A DNA stretch of 64,000 bases from Theocolax elegans (GCA_026168455.1 CM047425.1:97343580-97407579); one strand, 5' to 3'. Shown: positions 50,211 to 63,080, counted from the first letter of the stretch. The notes: generated from the sequence alone by a model not told the origin. Numbers and translations: made by a program.

Positions 50211-52700
50211 AAAGTCTTACTTCCACAAAGATTATTTTACATACGCTTATGAAACTATTTTGGTATTAGTTATGTATTCTTATTTTTAAATATGTATTTG
50301 TACTCTACAAAATTGTTTAATATCATAATGATGATTAGGAAAAATTTTGAATTGATATTTGTACGATCACATGGGAATAAGGAGAATTCAAGAAGGTCAC
50401 GTATTATTACCCAACTTCGATGTTTCCCAAACTAAAGCCATATTTTAATTATTAACATAATCATATAAGAAAAAGTGCCATATATTACTTTAAAACGAAA
50501 AGTTTTTCAGCAATTACAAATAGAAAGAAAAGTTTAAATAAATCAACTCTGACTTTAGTCACCAAAAAGTTAAAATCTTAGCTGTTAATGATTTAGAGGT
50601 TACAATAGAGACTAGTAAAACTTTATATCATAATCTTATGGAACGTGCAATGAACTTCTTGCTGACCTAATTTCCAGGTACGGTTATTAAAGTAAACCCT
50701 GCAAGTTTTATAGCTCTTAAATATTTGTTGTCTTATACCGATCTGGGTAGTGCTGGTATAGGGACTGCTTGCCATTTAATAGCTCATTTTTAACACAACG
50801 TAAGCTCTTTAATTATTCCTCGCGTTTATTTTAAACAGCTAGTTTATTTGTTATTTACCTAGGCGCACCTTCGCGATTTTTAATATTCAGTATTAATTTA
50901 CCACGGAGCTCGGAGTCTGTTGGTTAACTGACTCCAAAGTATTTCAGTAATGTTTTACGAGAGGTACATGGAAGATGTAAAAATATAACTAACCGCTATT
51001 GTTAAAAGCATCAAAATAGAATTAACAACAATTTGAAAATTCATTGAGAAAATTTTAGCTTACTCAGTAATATTTATAATCGTGTTATAATAGAGTTTAC
51101 GATAATGTTAGATACGTATTAACGCATATTAGACGCCTATATATTTAGATATATATTTAACAGTTGATTTTTTCTTATTTATCGGAACGGTTAATCGCGA
51201 TCAAGGATATATTAGAACCGCATAAAATATCACCGAGGATTAAATTACTTATCGACTTGTCAATATACGGCGGTAATATTTATTAACGTTTATTAAATAT
51301 AATTTAATGTTTTTTACTAATGTCAATAAAACGCTAAACATTCGTTGTCTACAACGGCTGCTGGATTTATCGACAGAGTGAAAGTGAATTCAATTCACAC
51401 TAATGGAACTAACTATCTTGCAAAGAAAGTCATTGTGCTATTAATTCTTAACTTTACATAGCCATAAACTTTTGAAATTACATGATAATAACTGTGTACG
51501 AAATGTTGCGTAGATCAAAACTTTACCAAAATATTTCAAATCATACATATACATATTTCTACCTTAACAGCCAGCAATTAAGTAAACTGCGTATAATTAA
51601 ATTTTTAAATTAGAAAAATTGGATACTGATCGTTTAAAAGATAATTTCTTCTTTATATTTGTGTATATTTTCTAAGATTAGTGAAATAATTTGTTGCGGT
51701 GAATAAGAAGAATAAGATTAACCGCAATATATACCGTCGGTAAATAAAGAATTAAATCCGTAGGTATTTCACGTACAAATTAGAATGACCTCGCATATAC
51801 AAAGTACGATGAAAGCTCAGAGGTCGTATAATCCGAGGTCAGGCAAAAGCAGAAATAAACTAACAAATTCAGGTCTCAAAGCTTCAGCGTATAAAACGAA
51901 CCAAAAATTAAGTGTCAACGAGGATGCCTGGGCAAAGGGAAGAAATTACAAAATACGTTAGTATAGTCTATATGCAGAATCAAAGGATATAATATGTAAA
52001 GAAAAAACATCAAATCTGATGCATCAGGTATATAATTTGAAAGGAGGAAGAGAAAAATAAATTGAAGTAGAACTAATGCGATGCAGTAAACCTGGAGTGC
52101 AATCAAAAGTGCAAAAGATGCGAAACATAAAGAGCATATATGATGTATTTCCAGCGAGCCAAGCAATGAGTTATAAAATTCATAGTTGTATTACAAATTG
52201 TACTTTTTCAGGATTAGAATAATTTTTATGTACATGTTAAATACATTTTAATTTTTAGAAATAACCTGATAATTGAATTTAGAGTTGTATCACTTTAAAA
52301 AAAATGAACAATGAATAATTATTCTGTTGTTTATTATTCCAACGCAATTTGTTCTATTACATAGTTATATTTGTTATTAGAAATGATCTCTAATTTAAGA
52401 AGCCGGTAAAGATACGGCTAGCATATAAATTTTGTTTAATAAATATAGAATGCCACAGTTTTTATTAAAGTCTGAAAAATCATATTTTTAAAACTACTTT
52501 ATTTTAAACGAAAGTTAATTTTCGTAAGATTTATAACTGCACTCTACATTGCACCCCCCAAGATGGCAATATTTCACTTCATATTAATTTTGTTCTACAT
52601 ATTTAACCGAAACCATGTATATATGTATATATACGATACATAAGATGGTAAACAATATAATCGGTGACACAGTTAACAAAACATTGTTAAGAAAATCTAA
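50211..52700. other. AT-rich stretch
   Basis: Slightly less AT-rich patches lie at 50650-50960 and 51770-51950. The perfect 12-bp palindrome CTGATGCATCAG is at 52016-52027. The minus frame 51915-52166 (83 codons) is hydrophobic, starts at TTG and is unassigned. Confidence 0.6.
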
Positions 52701-53420
52701 TATCATAATCTAAATGCAAATTCGTCGAAAACGAATAATAAAGAAAATGATCTCTCGGATCCAAAAAATCCGGTTTATTCCAAAGAAGAACGACGCTCAG
52801 GAAAAGGTCGAGGAAAGGATAATGCGAGGCGTAAAGGCTGGAGCAACGCGGGTGTGTATGTGTTTAATGAAAAGCTTCCTGACAAAAAGGGAATGAATTA
52901 AAGCTCCACTTAATTACGCGGCGTGCGAGATCCTTGGTGTTCCTGGCACACGGAAACCAAGCTCTATCTCAAACCCCCTACCACCGCACGGTGTCTCACT
53001 CCTGTTTTCATTTTTCTGCCCATGCGCCCGCTCGTTCCTTTTTTTCTTCCTAGTTGTTCTTTGGTGTTTGTCAAGACGAGGGGGCACAAAGCGACCGGGA
53101 TAATTAGCCGTTAATCCCTGGACGAGCGCCGGATGAATTTCAAATTGGAGCTTTGATCGCAGGGGCCACACCGCGACAGATTGGATGAAATTAGCGAAAT
53201 TTCGTTATGCGCTTAACGCGCCTCCCGTGTTTGGGGGGAGAGACCGGCACGCTATTAATAATTAGAAGAGTTGACTTATATGCCTCTGCGCACACCTATA
53301 CGTGGGAATAATTAATGGACGGTATGCTCCCTCGCGTTGGTATTAATAACCAAGGATATTTTTAGATTAATCGCGTCCTGCACCAAGCTTTGATAGACTT
53401 GAATGTGATCGCTATAGTAT
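52701..53420. promoter_or_regulatory. Candidate cis-regulatory island
   Basis: A long balanced block with CpG at 52790-53110 and 53150-53390. It contains TAATCC near 53112, several TAATTA or ATTAAT cores (53258-53275, 53308-53316, 53341-53349, 53364-53370) and a GGGGGG run. The minus frame 52914-53171 (85 codons) is open but K- and R-rich in the middle owing to an A-rich tract, and it is not recognised. The homeodomain-site density in GC-balanced DNA fits a developmental enhancer. This is inference. Confidence 0.25.
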
Positions 53421-53739
53421 GTACTCTCACACTTCGAAACACTATATAGTGTGATACAATTTTAAACAGTGTTCAAGTATACACGCAAACACGCAATCAT
53501 TCTTGGCATATATGTGGATACAAATTAATCATTTATGGGAAAATGTTTGATGGTGTTTTGAGGATAGAGTTAGGTATATATACATGCCCACTCGCCCCAA
53601 GTGCATTGAACTTGATTTGAATAAGCGATAAATTTTATGTTCACCGTTTAAATTTGACAAATAACAGTAATAACAAAAGAAAATCAAAACTAACGTTTGT
53701 TGAATGTTCAAACTACTAAATGTTACCCTTCTTGACTTA
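53421..53739. other. AT-rich spacer
   Basis: One 60-codon minus frame without features; nothing recognised. Confidence 0.65.
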
Positions 53740-53965
53740 GTAGTTTGCGATGACTTTCCTCGCCTAGTCCGTTCTCTGATCTACATTGTCGTCACCTCAC
53801 GCTTTTGCAGATGTAGCTCAACCTTGTAGTTCCTCGGCCTTTAGAAGGATGATGGCTATAATCGCATCTGGTCGGTGGTTCGGTTTGGCTATACGTTCAC
53901 AAAGTCGATAGTTTCGACTACATTTAGATGTCTGACAATAAATCTCCCGACTTGTTTCCCGCGAC
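53740..53965. pseudogene. Possible repeat or coding relic
   Basis: A balanced 225-bp block between AT-rich flanks. One minus frame reads with only a few stops (segments such as GRFIVRHLNVVETIDFVNV and LHLQKREVTT separated by stops), which is the look of a decayed coding fragment. I recognise no family, and a non-coding island is equally possible. Confidence 0.15.
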
Positions 53966-54839
53966 GAGTTAAAGTATTATTCAAAAATACTATTTAAATT
54001 ACAAAGATTTATGTTATACCGTTATGATTTATATCTTTATAATTCAGTACAATACATACTAATCGTGATTAACTTCGATAAATAATATTTATTGATCGTA
54101 ATAAAATTGAACGGCGTGTTATGTAATACTACCTTTATAAGTTATCTATGAAATTTGTACGAACCGTGCACGATTATTATTTAAATGTATAATTGCCGGA
54201 AAAATTTGCAGAACCGCATGGAAGTTAAACTTTATAGGTTTCCCCAGCGAGATTGGTTCTGCTGTCAAATCGAATCAATTTCGTAACTCGCTTAATGTAC
54301 AATTGCACGGAAGTTCCACTGCGGAGGTACACACGTTTACGGTGTAAATGTATTTGGCCTAATGCGTGCGAAATTCCTTTCAATTATGACAGATTAAAAC
54401 TTTCCAATATTTATCATGAAATTTGAACACCATTAGTTAAAATTCATATTTTCTTCATAATAAAGATTAGTGATTAGTAATAAATACTCTCTTTTTATCC
54501 ACAAACATTCGTAAACATAAAACACTGAAGCGAGTCCTTTTTGAATCTGCATAATCCGTCGTTTCGAACAATACCATCAGGTAACAATAAGGTATACGTA
54601 TAGACACACGATCTCGACACACGAATGTATATGTTATAAAAAAAATGTGGGTGTCTTAATATATTTGAAAGATTAATTAAAAATTATAAACAGTCATTTG
54701 TATGACAATTTTTTCATATTTCGTTTGATCCAATTATTCTGCGATAACGACTGCTCAAAGAAGAATATAAGACAGTGCTAATTAAATATTTTAACTAAAA
54801 GAAAATGTTCCCAAGTATTTTTAATTAAAGAATATTTAA
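53966..54839. other. AT-rich stretch with a small balanced patch
   Basis: Mostly AT-rich; 54180-54400 is more balanced with CpG (AGAACCGCATGGAAG, GTGCGAAATTCC). No frame above 60 codons and nothing recognised. Confidence 0.6.
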
Positions 54840-55420
54840 CATCTCGCTTTAAAACGTCACGTTTGTTATATATAGCGCGACATTATTATTTAGCGGGAAA
54901 TAGTAACAAAATGGGAAAAAAGGAAGGTCAAAAAAGCAAATGACGCGCACCTGCTCTGTAGGCGCAGGAGCGTGATGGCAGTTCGCGAGATAAAACGCCG
55001 AGACACCGCCCCGGTGGCGCTGATGAAACGCCATTTGCACTTTCTTTTTGCGCGGGTGATTAATACCTAACACCGTCCGGTACTCTTATATATATAGATA
55101 TAATACAACCTGTCTCTGGGGCTACGTAAAGGTCAATGCTTTCTATCTTTTTCTCGCGTATGTATACGCGTCAGTGCTATAGCTCATTTCACCCCCTCCC
55201 CCACGCTCTGTCTCTCTCTCTCTCTCTCTCACTCTCTCTCTCACACACACACACACGTGCACTTGCTTTTTTCGCTCCCTCTTTATTTTTACATTATCTA
55301 TCGTTTTCCCTCTGCCCGTTTTTATACTCATCTCCCTTATCTTTGCTCGCGGCTTTCGCGCTCTTGAAAAATCATTGTGTATTCGTCGTCGGCAAAGGTC
55401 ATATGTAAAATTAGGTGTAG
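54840..55420. other. GC-richer island followed by pyrimidine microsatellites
   Basis: 54930-55080 is CpG-rich with a CACCG/CGGTG hairpin near 55002-55017. The minus frame 54849-55073 (74 codons) crosses it (segment MAFHQRHRGGVSAFYLANCH) and is unassigned. 55140-55345 is pyrimidine-rich on the plus strand and holds CT and CA repeats. The serine-leucine frames there are repeat artefacts. Confidence 0.35.
55209..55256. repeat. Compound (CT)n(CA)n microsatellite
   Basis: About twenty bases of CT, an ACT interruption, more CT, then a CA run ending in ACACACGTG. Confidence 0.95.
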
Positions 55421-55840
55421 AGCAATATTTTTTTGGTACTGTAATGTAGATTTTTTTAAATTTATGTTTTCTCTGATAAATTCTTAATAATTATTTTTTA
55501 GATTTGTATTGCTGTGATCAGATTAATAAGGAACTTCAAATATCCCATAATAGAAACTGATTATAATGCAAAATTTATTTCAAACCTAGAAACATATATT
55601 TTAGCTAATGGAATTTAATGTTCAAACCTTTTAGTAGTATAGAAAAATGTAAATAATTATAGTAATGAAATTAAAAAATAGATTAAAATTTCAGAACTCT
55701 AGAAGCTGATTCTCATTAATAATGTATGATAGAAAATCTCACCCTTTATAAAAAAAAAAGTGGTATCATATCAAGATTAACATTCATATCTACTCATTAC
55801 GATCAACCACATTCAACAAAAAGCTATTTACAATTCGCGC
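55421..55840. other. AT-rich spacer
   Basis: No features recognised. Confidence 0.7.
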
Positions 55841-56330
55841 TCATCCAATTTTTTTCCTTTACCGCATTTTGATTGCATCTTCATGTAGTATACATTCTCC
55901 GTCTAATTTTCCTTCGCAAGATCTTTTGTTCCTTTTAAGCTTTCCGAGTTTTTCTCGCTGTCTCTGCACACCTTGGAATATATATATACACACACGAATC
56001 TAGCGCAAAACAGACTTGGAAGGGGAGGTTGAAAGTTTCGCGGGGTTGTTATATGGCTAATTTATGATCGCCGGCGTGCACGCGCGAGAAAATCATGTGT
56101 ACTTCGTGCGGTCGCGCGCCAACTTTATTCACGTCCAACTTTTTCCTACGCCGATGTTTTTTTTTTGGGGGGTAACTCCTCGTTTTTTGTATTAACAAAG
56201 GCTCGACAATTTTTTGGCTCGTTGGACGAGGAGAACGCATCTGTACCAGGCTGTGTAACTTTTTATTAGACGGACGGCTAATTTGCCCCGGAAATTTGTA
56301 GTCATCTTTTTTTTTTATTTACCTTCTCGG
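55841..56330. other. GC-richer island
   Basis: Balanced, CpG-containing at 56030-56290 (ATCGCCGGCGTGCACGCGCG). A 63-codon minus frame at 56049-56240 is unassigned. A T-run directly followed by a G-run lies near 56158-56172. Confidence 0.35.
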
Positions 56331-56870
56331 ACCTTACTTTTTTAATGGATTAAATCTCGCTATTCTATTTTTTAATGCGTATGAAGTAGATTTTATTTCC
56401 TTAGGGCACTTACATACGCGCCGCGAATTATGAAAATTCAACCAAGTTTTCTAGTTTATGTGTTGCGGATACTAAACTCAAACTATCTTTCTCACCGCGT
56501 TTTGATTTAACGAAACAGTTTCAATTGGTTCTTCGTTCTTATTATTAATGAAAGTACTTATAAGTTTGAAAATATACTTTAAGAGACTTTTTATACGTTA
56601 CAATAATTTTAAAACTTTATTTCTTCAACATTTTTTAGTATGAATTTTATTTTATGGAGAACAACCCTTGTAGATAAATATGATAATAATAAATATATAG
56701 AACGATACACGATACAAAAGCAAAATTTTATTAGGTGTAATATTTATAAAACAAGTATAGCCATTTTTAAGTGATCTGTGTTTTGTTAACCCTACGAAAT
56801 CGAACCATCGAATCTATCACTCGTCACTCGATAAGATATATATATTCACTTCACCGACTAGCTCAATTAT
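56331..56870. other. AT-rich spacer
   Basis: No features recognised. Confidence 0.7.
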
Positions 56871-56960
56871 AATAACGAGTAAGACGGGATATCGACATCG
56901 ATCTTCCACACCATAATTATACAAAACCATCTTGAAATCATATTTAACGAGGACATCCAT

Positions 56961-57638
56961 TTGCCGTATCTCTCTCTCTCTCTCTCTCTCTTCCGGTTTC
57001 TCTCGATTCTCTTCGCCACGTTAATTGGCTGGATTAAGAGAAATGCATCCCGCGAGCGGACAACGTCAAAGTCGCACCGCGTGGAATTTGCTCTTCGACC
57101 AAAGCTTTCGATTTGTGCGGGCGCTCGGCTCCTTAGCGAATCCATAATGTTCACCTCGACGTGCAAGGATATTTCCCCGGGCTCTCTGCAAATTTTCAAG
57201 GGAACCAAGCTTGTATTCTGGGATTCGTGCTACTCGAGGGTAAATCGATTCCTGGAGCTTGAATGCTTTTTGAGCGTATACGTAATTTTATGGATTTTCT
57301 TGGAAATTTTTTTTCTTTTTTCCACGAATATTGCACACGCTGCGCAATATGTTTTTTGTACACTTATTTTTTTTTATTATTTAATAAGTAAATATGCTAA
57401 GTTAATTTATAAAACAAATATTGTTATTATATCTGGTGCATACATATTGCCTCGACATTTACAAATGTGCTTTATTCTATATATTTGTTGCACTATTTAT
57501 ATTTTTGACAAACTTGTAAATCATATTGCTGACAAAGCATTGTACGACAAACAGTATATTTCGATTTTGTCCTTGCTTATTTATAATTACTTTACTTTAA
57601 GGATTTATTATCTTTGTACAAACATAGCTGAGGGATAA
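56961..57638 (+). other. Longest open frame in the window (225 codons), uncertain
   Basis: The frame starts at TTG (56961); the first ATG is codon 63 (57147), leaving a 163-codon ATG frame. Codons 4-10 are a Ser-Leu run from the (TC)n tract at 56968-56991. Codons 20-100 lie in balanced DNA and look ordinary (segments WIKRNASRERTTSKSHRVE and KGTKLVFWDSCYSRVNR). Codons 103-225 lie in AT-rich DNA and are F-, I-, L- and Y-rich, with three or four membrane-like stretches (about 104-124, 130-146, 168-184 and 200-218). A fair splice donor (CGAGG then GTAAAT, GT at 57240-57241) sits at the junction of the two halves, so an exon of roughly 57020-57239 with intronic DNA after it is a possible alternative. 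A minus frame (56867-57208) also overlaps. Length is unusual for this window, but no homology is recognised. Confidence 0.25.
56968..56991. repeat. (TC)n microsatellite
   Basis: About twelve TC units at the start of the longest open frame. Confidence 0.95.
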
Positions 57639-58360
57639 TGCAATTCCAGATTATTTATCGTATAATATTATTATATTATTACATTGTTGTCAAAAAAAGT
57701 TAATGTAAACAGATCTTCTCTTATTATTTTCTTGGGGTTTCCATTTTTAGATTACTTTCACAGAAATGCATTATATGGGGTATATCATTTAGAATATTGT
57801 TCGAGTTTTCTACGAAAATTATTGTTTCCGGGGAAACGTAACCCAATACATTCCTATTTCAATTTACTTCAATTCAAAGCAAACGAGTTTGACACAATTG
57901 AATAAATCTTTTCAATTGCTTATAGCTTATATATACGTTGTACGTAATTATACATCTTTGTACCATGGATTTGTACATTTTGAATTTTAAAAGATGATTG
58001 CACAGTTCAGTTTTGACGTTCTATATTTTTTTCTCAATTTTTTATATTCTTAAAATTTTATTAGTATATTCATATTAAATAGATAAATAGTAATTACAAA
58101 TAAAATTTAAAACAATTACTTATACTTCACGGATATTTAAGCCGATCGATAATAATGTTAAAATGTATTTAATAAATAATTAGATTATTTATTTTAGATT
58201 GTTTACATTTAAAATATGTTAAAATATATTAATATAAAATATACAAATACAAATAACTTCAGTCCCTAATTACCGAACACATATAATTAGATGGAAAATT
58301 AGAATAACCGGAAAATTAGAAGATCGAATCTTTCAAAAATTGACTATTTCCCATTACATC
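57639..58360. other. AT-rich spacer
   Basis: One 73-codon plus frame (57684-57905) of mixed character, unassigned. Nothing else seen. Confidence 0.6.
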
Positions 58361-58900
58361 TTTCTAACGAAGTGGCAATATTCATGTCCCGATAGATAGC
58401 AAACCGACCTCCTCATCTACATACAGAAAAACCTTAATTCGTTGAAAAAAAACATACCAAGGGAACCAATGCCAAACGCGGAAAAGATCCGCGAATAAAT
58501 GTAGAGAGAGGAAAGATGAAAGCAGAAGTCGGCTAATGAGGGCAGCTTTTTGCGTTCGCACACCGTAAATGGAGATAAGCTTAAGTCGGTCGTGTAGTCA
58601 CTGGGCCAGCTCCGGTTAGGCGTTCTTTTACCGTCGGTATAACCCGTGCAAAGAGACGCGCTGAGATTATCTACGGGGTTGGCTTTCGCATTCTCACCCC
58701 TCCTTCTTTTTTTCTCTTCGTTAACAGCTAATTTGCAACTTTCGTCATGTCAGATATCTTTCTCTTTTACTTTTTTCAATTTCGTTGTTTTTTTTTCTGA
58801 ACCGTTGATACCCCCTTAATGCTCGTAATGATCGCTTCCCTTTTTTGGGGGAAGGTTTCCTCGTTAGAGATAATAAAGAAAATTGGCTTCGTTTAATTTT
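58361..58900. promoter_or_regulatory. Candidate cis-regulatory island
   Basis: Long balanced block with CpG. It contains a GCGGAAAAGATCCGC hairpin near 58479-58494 and no open frame above 60 codons despite lower AT content. The absence of frames together with the sustained composition change fits a non-coding regulatory element better than an exon. Function is inferred. Confidence 0.25.
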
Positions 58901-60230
58901 TAGGGTAATGTTTGACTTGATTTAAGGTTGTTATGATTTCGTAAATAAACGAGGTGATTGAATAACCGGGGTTTTACCGATGATCCAATTTTTATTAAGT
59001 TTTAAATATAGCTTTATACGAATTTCGAGTATGCCTCTCGTAGAATTGCATTTCATGTATTTTCGCATCAATGTATTCAATTTTTATATTTTAAGTGCAT
59101 TGTTGCAGTAAATTATGCTTCGATACGATAACAATTTCAAGTTTAATAAAGTTAAAAATCATTAAATATAATTACATTAAAGTAATAATTATATTATGCA
59201 TATTACCAAAGATAACCGTGTAAAAAGAATGTGACCGAGTACGTGAAAGTTATTTTTACAAAAAATAGAATTGTTTATTTAGTTCGTCGTTGTCACGAGG
59301 TATGTCAGTATGAAAACTTAATTAAAAAATTTCCTTATATTAATTTGCACGTCAAGTTCTATGTGTACTCGGTGCAAGTGGCACGATATACTTAGAAAGG
59401 TAAAAGGAATTATAGGAGTACTTATATAAAGCGCATCAAATAAATTATACTCTGTGAATAGTAAGAAACATTATTATACAGTAATTTAATACTAACAAAT
59501 GAATTTTTATTATATAACGCATTATTACATCGATACCTTAACTGCAAATAAATAATTTATTTGAAACTAGAATAATTGAAGAAACCGTAAACGATTATAA
59601 CCTAAGTGCTGAAGTAAGGCAATTCAAAAGCTGCTGATTAGGTACGTGAAGCTCAACAGGACGAAATATTCACGAGTCATCAAGAAAGCAGTAGGTGAAA
59701 CTGCAAATTTGTGATGCCAGTCCCTTTTCAAGCCTCAAAAAGCTGAGAAGACTAATACTATGTTTGTGTATCCAACTTTAAGTCTTACATACATTTCGGC
59801 AACGGTAAATCGCATTTGAATGATTCGTTACTCTAATAATTTATTATTTCAATTTTTATAAAACTTAATGTTTGGCTTAATTCTATATAATTACTTATTT
59901 TATAATTAGAGAAGCTTTATTTTCGAATTATAAAATTTATAATAATTTCTTATGTACTTAAAATAATTAATTCTAATTTTTTATAAGTCATGTTTCCATT
60001 AGAATAATTAAGTTCAATGATTATTTCAGCGCGAAGTGAGAAGTAACTATTCTTAAAGATTTCAGATGTGAAGTTTTACATTATAAAGTCATAAGAGATG
60101 AATAAAAGAAAAACAGAAAATTCGCTAAGAATTTTAAAATATCATGAATGTGTGAATTAACGCGCGGAAGAGCAAAAGTTATTAATTTATAAATTGAGCG
60201 TACGAAAACTAAGTTAATACATACAACTTA
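58901..60230. other. AT-rich stretch
   Basis: A less AT-rich patch at 59610-59760 holds no frame or repeat. Nothing assigned. Confidence 0.65.
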
Positions 60231-60620
60231 TCTTAATTAATTCCTAAGAGATCCAACAGTTCTCTTTGGTTCGAGCCTCCAGGTAGCAGGTGCATCGAGT
60301 TATAAATCTTTACCTCCTTGCGACTTATGTATATATATGTATATATATATATATATATATGGTACTGTGACCCACAGTTCTCTAGATCTCCAGTGTTCGA
60401 CTTTCTCGTAGTCATTTAGTCTCTGGCTAGATATAAATTCGGGGACGATCTCAATATCTTCAACGTGTTTCATGTATACTTTAATTGCAACATTCTATAT
60501 ACTGATCCTAATCGTGAGACGCGAAATTGTTTGCATTGTCAAGCGTCGACCAATAATAGGTCAACGATCAATCACGTCACACCATCGTTCTTATACAAAC
60601 GACAAACAAAAGTCTTAACA
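60231..60620. other. Balanced patch with (TA)n
   Basis: A TA microsatellite lies at about 60329-60360. The flanks (60240-60310 and 60365-60600) are balanced with two 60-codon frames, one per strand. Neither is recognised. Confidence 0.4.
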
Positions 60621-60950
60621 TGTTACTGTCATAAACTATATTTGTAACTTTAAATTTATTTTATTTATTAATTCGATTGTTATTTTCGTCCGTGTTGTTT
60701 CTTATTTGAAATAGATCTTTGGCGAAATATTCGAAATATCGACAGCAAACCTAATACGTAGAATTTATTTATTGAGATACGTAAATAATATGTATAACCA
60801 ATTTTATTGTAGTAATGATTGATAGTATTTATCTCTTTATACGTCATTCTAATAAGAGAATACTGAGTATAAAAAAATTAATGTAGAATATAGATATCAT
60901 TTAAACCGTTGTGCCATGTATAGTTTTCATTCAACCCTGATGACTTAATT
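60621..60950. other. AT-rich spacer
   Basis: No features recognised. Confidence 0.7.
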
Positions 60951-61560
60951 TTTTACAAACACCTGCATCTCCAAAAGTTCCTCCGAGGGAGTTCGAAAAG
61001 TGCACAACTTTCGCAAGAGAACCGATAAATCTACAGTATTAAAAGAATGCAAGACCATTGTTCAACATAGAATTCCAACCAGTCGCGACAATGGTATTAT
61101 GAACAAATCGTTCATTCCTAAACCGATCGTCAATGAAATATCGTTTTCAATTGTATCTTATATTTCTCAACTCTGTAACAACTATCGATATAAAAGTGTA
61201 CCCCCACACACATACTTGTAAGATGCATCTCCAGGATTTGATAGAATTCCAAAGTGATTGTACAACAAGTGATTGTAGAGAAAAAATTGTCGCTTCCTCG
61301 TTACGCAATGAGAAGAGAAAAGGGATCGCAGCAAAGGTCGAGTGTTCTATATACATATACATAGATGGGATCGTAAAGACATTTTAGAAAGCAAATCGAG
61401 GAGGTCGCGACACTATGTGCAAACATATAGGTATAAAATGCAGCGCTACACGGACAGAGTAGGGGTAACAGGTGAAAGAGAGAACTTTGTAGGCGCTAAA
61501 TTTTTGTCACCGATTTATACGTGAGGTTTCTGTAAATTGAGGACGAGATTGCAGAGAGTA
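60951..61560. other. Balanced island with overlapping open frames
   Basis: A plus frame at 61000-61221 (73 codons, GTG start) extends upstream without stop for about 20 codons and has mixed composition (segments VHNFRKRTDKSTVLKECK and PTSRDNGIMNKSFIPKP). A second plus frame (61133-61387), a minus frame (61147-61362) and a third plus frame (61342-61524) overlap it. CCTCCGAGGGAG near 60979 is a near-palindrome. Possibly transcribed, but not assignable. Confidence 0.2.
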
Positions 61561-62490
61561 CGTGCATCTTTCTTAATTGTGATCAAGTGAATAAGAATCA
61601 GTGCGTAATCTCAATGCAGTAGAAAGTAATTAATGAGATGGTTTTCGTTATTTATATCTTATTTCTTACATCGTAGGTTTTGAAGAATGTTATTCAACTT
61701 ACGTGATTGTTCTTTATTCGTTTATTTTTCGATATATTCAATAGTATGCTGCATCTTAATTAAAAAATTTAATATTAACTACTGCTAACCATTTGATAAT
61801 ATATAGAATTATAAAAAATTATTAAAAGTTCGAAATATATAAAAATAAAAAACGAATGTTCCTCTTAAAGACTAAAAATTTATTTTGAAAATTGTTGAAG
61901 GGTTAACGTTAATTTTTATTAAAACGCTGACATTCCCGTAGAAAGTATCTTATAGCATTTTTTATTGTCTTAATCCTAAAAAAGAATTCTCACGAGGATG
62001 AGTGCTTTTGTCGGTAAAGTGCAACTTTTCAGAATATCGTGTTTTAGCTGAAATTAATAAAAAGGGTACCTTTTTACGTCAACTTTAAGATACGGAAAAA
62101 TGTATTATTTTACAGGAATAAAGTGGAAATATTACTCTCCTCTTATAGTTATAAGCTTAATTTTAAATATTCCTAAGTGCGGCTAGCTTTCAATAACTAA
62201 CATATAGAAACTAAATTTATTAAATTAAAAAAACTTACTATATATATTTTGAAAATATGTATTCACTTTTCGTAACTACTGAAAATTATTGTCATATAAT
62301 TATTAAATCAAGTTAATTAAATTGATCACTTTCATGGGTTCTATCAATTTTTGATGAGTTTTAATGACAGACTGGCTCTTTAATTATTAAATTTTCATTA
62401 CATTATTTCCCTCAGTACTATAATAAAAAAGACGCGACAAACTGTAAACGATTTAAAATACACGATCTAAACACATTAATTTTTTGACCA
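61561..62490. other. AT-rich spacer
   Basis: No frames above 60 codons and no repeats. Confidence 0.7.
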
Positions 62491-63080
62491 TAATTCATGG
62501 AGCCGCGCACTTACACACCTTACGCTCAAGGTAGGGTACCTAGCATCCAATATCGCCGTGGGTATTACAATTAAGCTCACGCACTAAGCCGGCTCATAAA
62601 ATTACAATAAGCCCATGCATCTTGAATATAACCTATAAGCACTATTCACCAATACTATGTCGATATAATCGTTTAATCGACACCTATCATCAATACCTTA
62701 TTTAAAGAGCCTATTACGAAAGAAAAAAAATTATAGAAAACTGCATCCTCGGAATATTATCGACCATCTCTCATCGGTATAAAACGCAGATGGATTGGAA
62801 AATATCCACGTAGAGAGATTTCCCGTTGTCGTGCGTCACCGCATTCGAAAGTCCGCTTCTTCATGATAATAATCGACGGAGGAGGCTAAAGCTTGAAAAA
62901 TGGCAGGGATCGCGCGGTACATACGAAACGAACCGAATAAACATGAACGACCAAACCTCGAACCGAATAAACATGAAATCGTAATTCTCTTTAAATGCAT
63001 GAAATATTGTAGTGCAAGCGAGCAGGCTGACGATTACGAGGAATTTCGTCTCTATATATGCGACCAAACTGATGACTAGG
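62491..63080. other. Balanced island with a short tandem duplication
   Basis: Two balanced sub-blocks (62495-62640 and 62750-63070). The 19-bp word CGAACCGAATAAACATGAA occurs at 62929-62947 and 62959-62977 (period 30 bp). The minus frame 62861-63067 spans the duplication, which explains its repeated FMFIRFE and FMFIRFV segments. No gene assigned. Confidence 0.4.
62929..62977. repeat. 30-bp period tandem duplication
   Basis: Two exact 19-bp copies separated by 11 bp. Confidence 0.9.

Noticed and set aside
55136..55408. Ser-Leu-rich 90-codon plus frame
   Set aside because: Product of the (CT)n microsatellite and pyrimidine-rich DNA.
60268..60277. GGTTCGAGCC resembling a tRNA T-arm
   Set aside because: The flanking bases do not form a T stem, and no matching acceptor, D or anticodon stems are found upstream.
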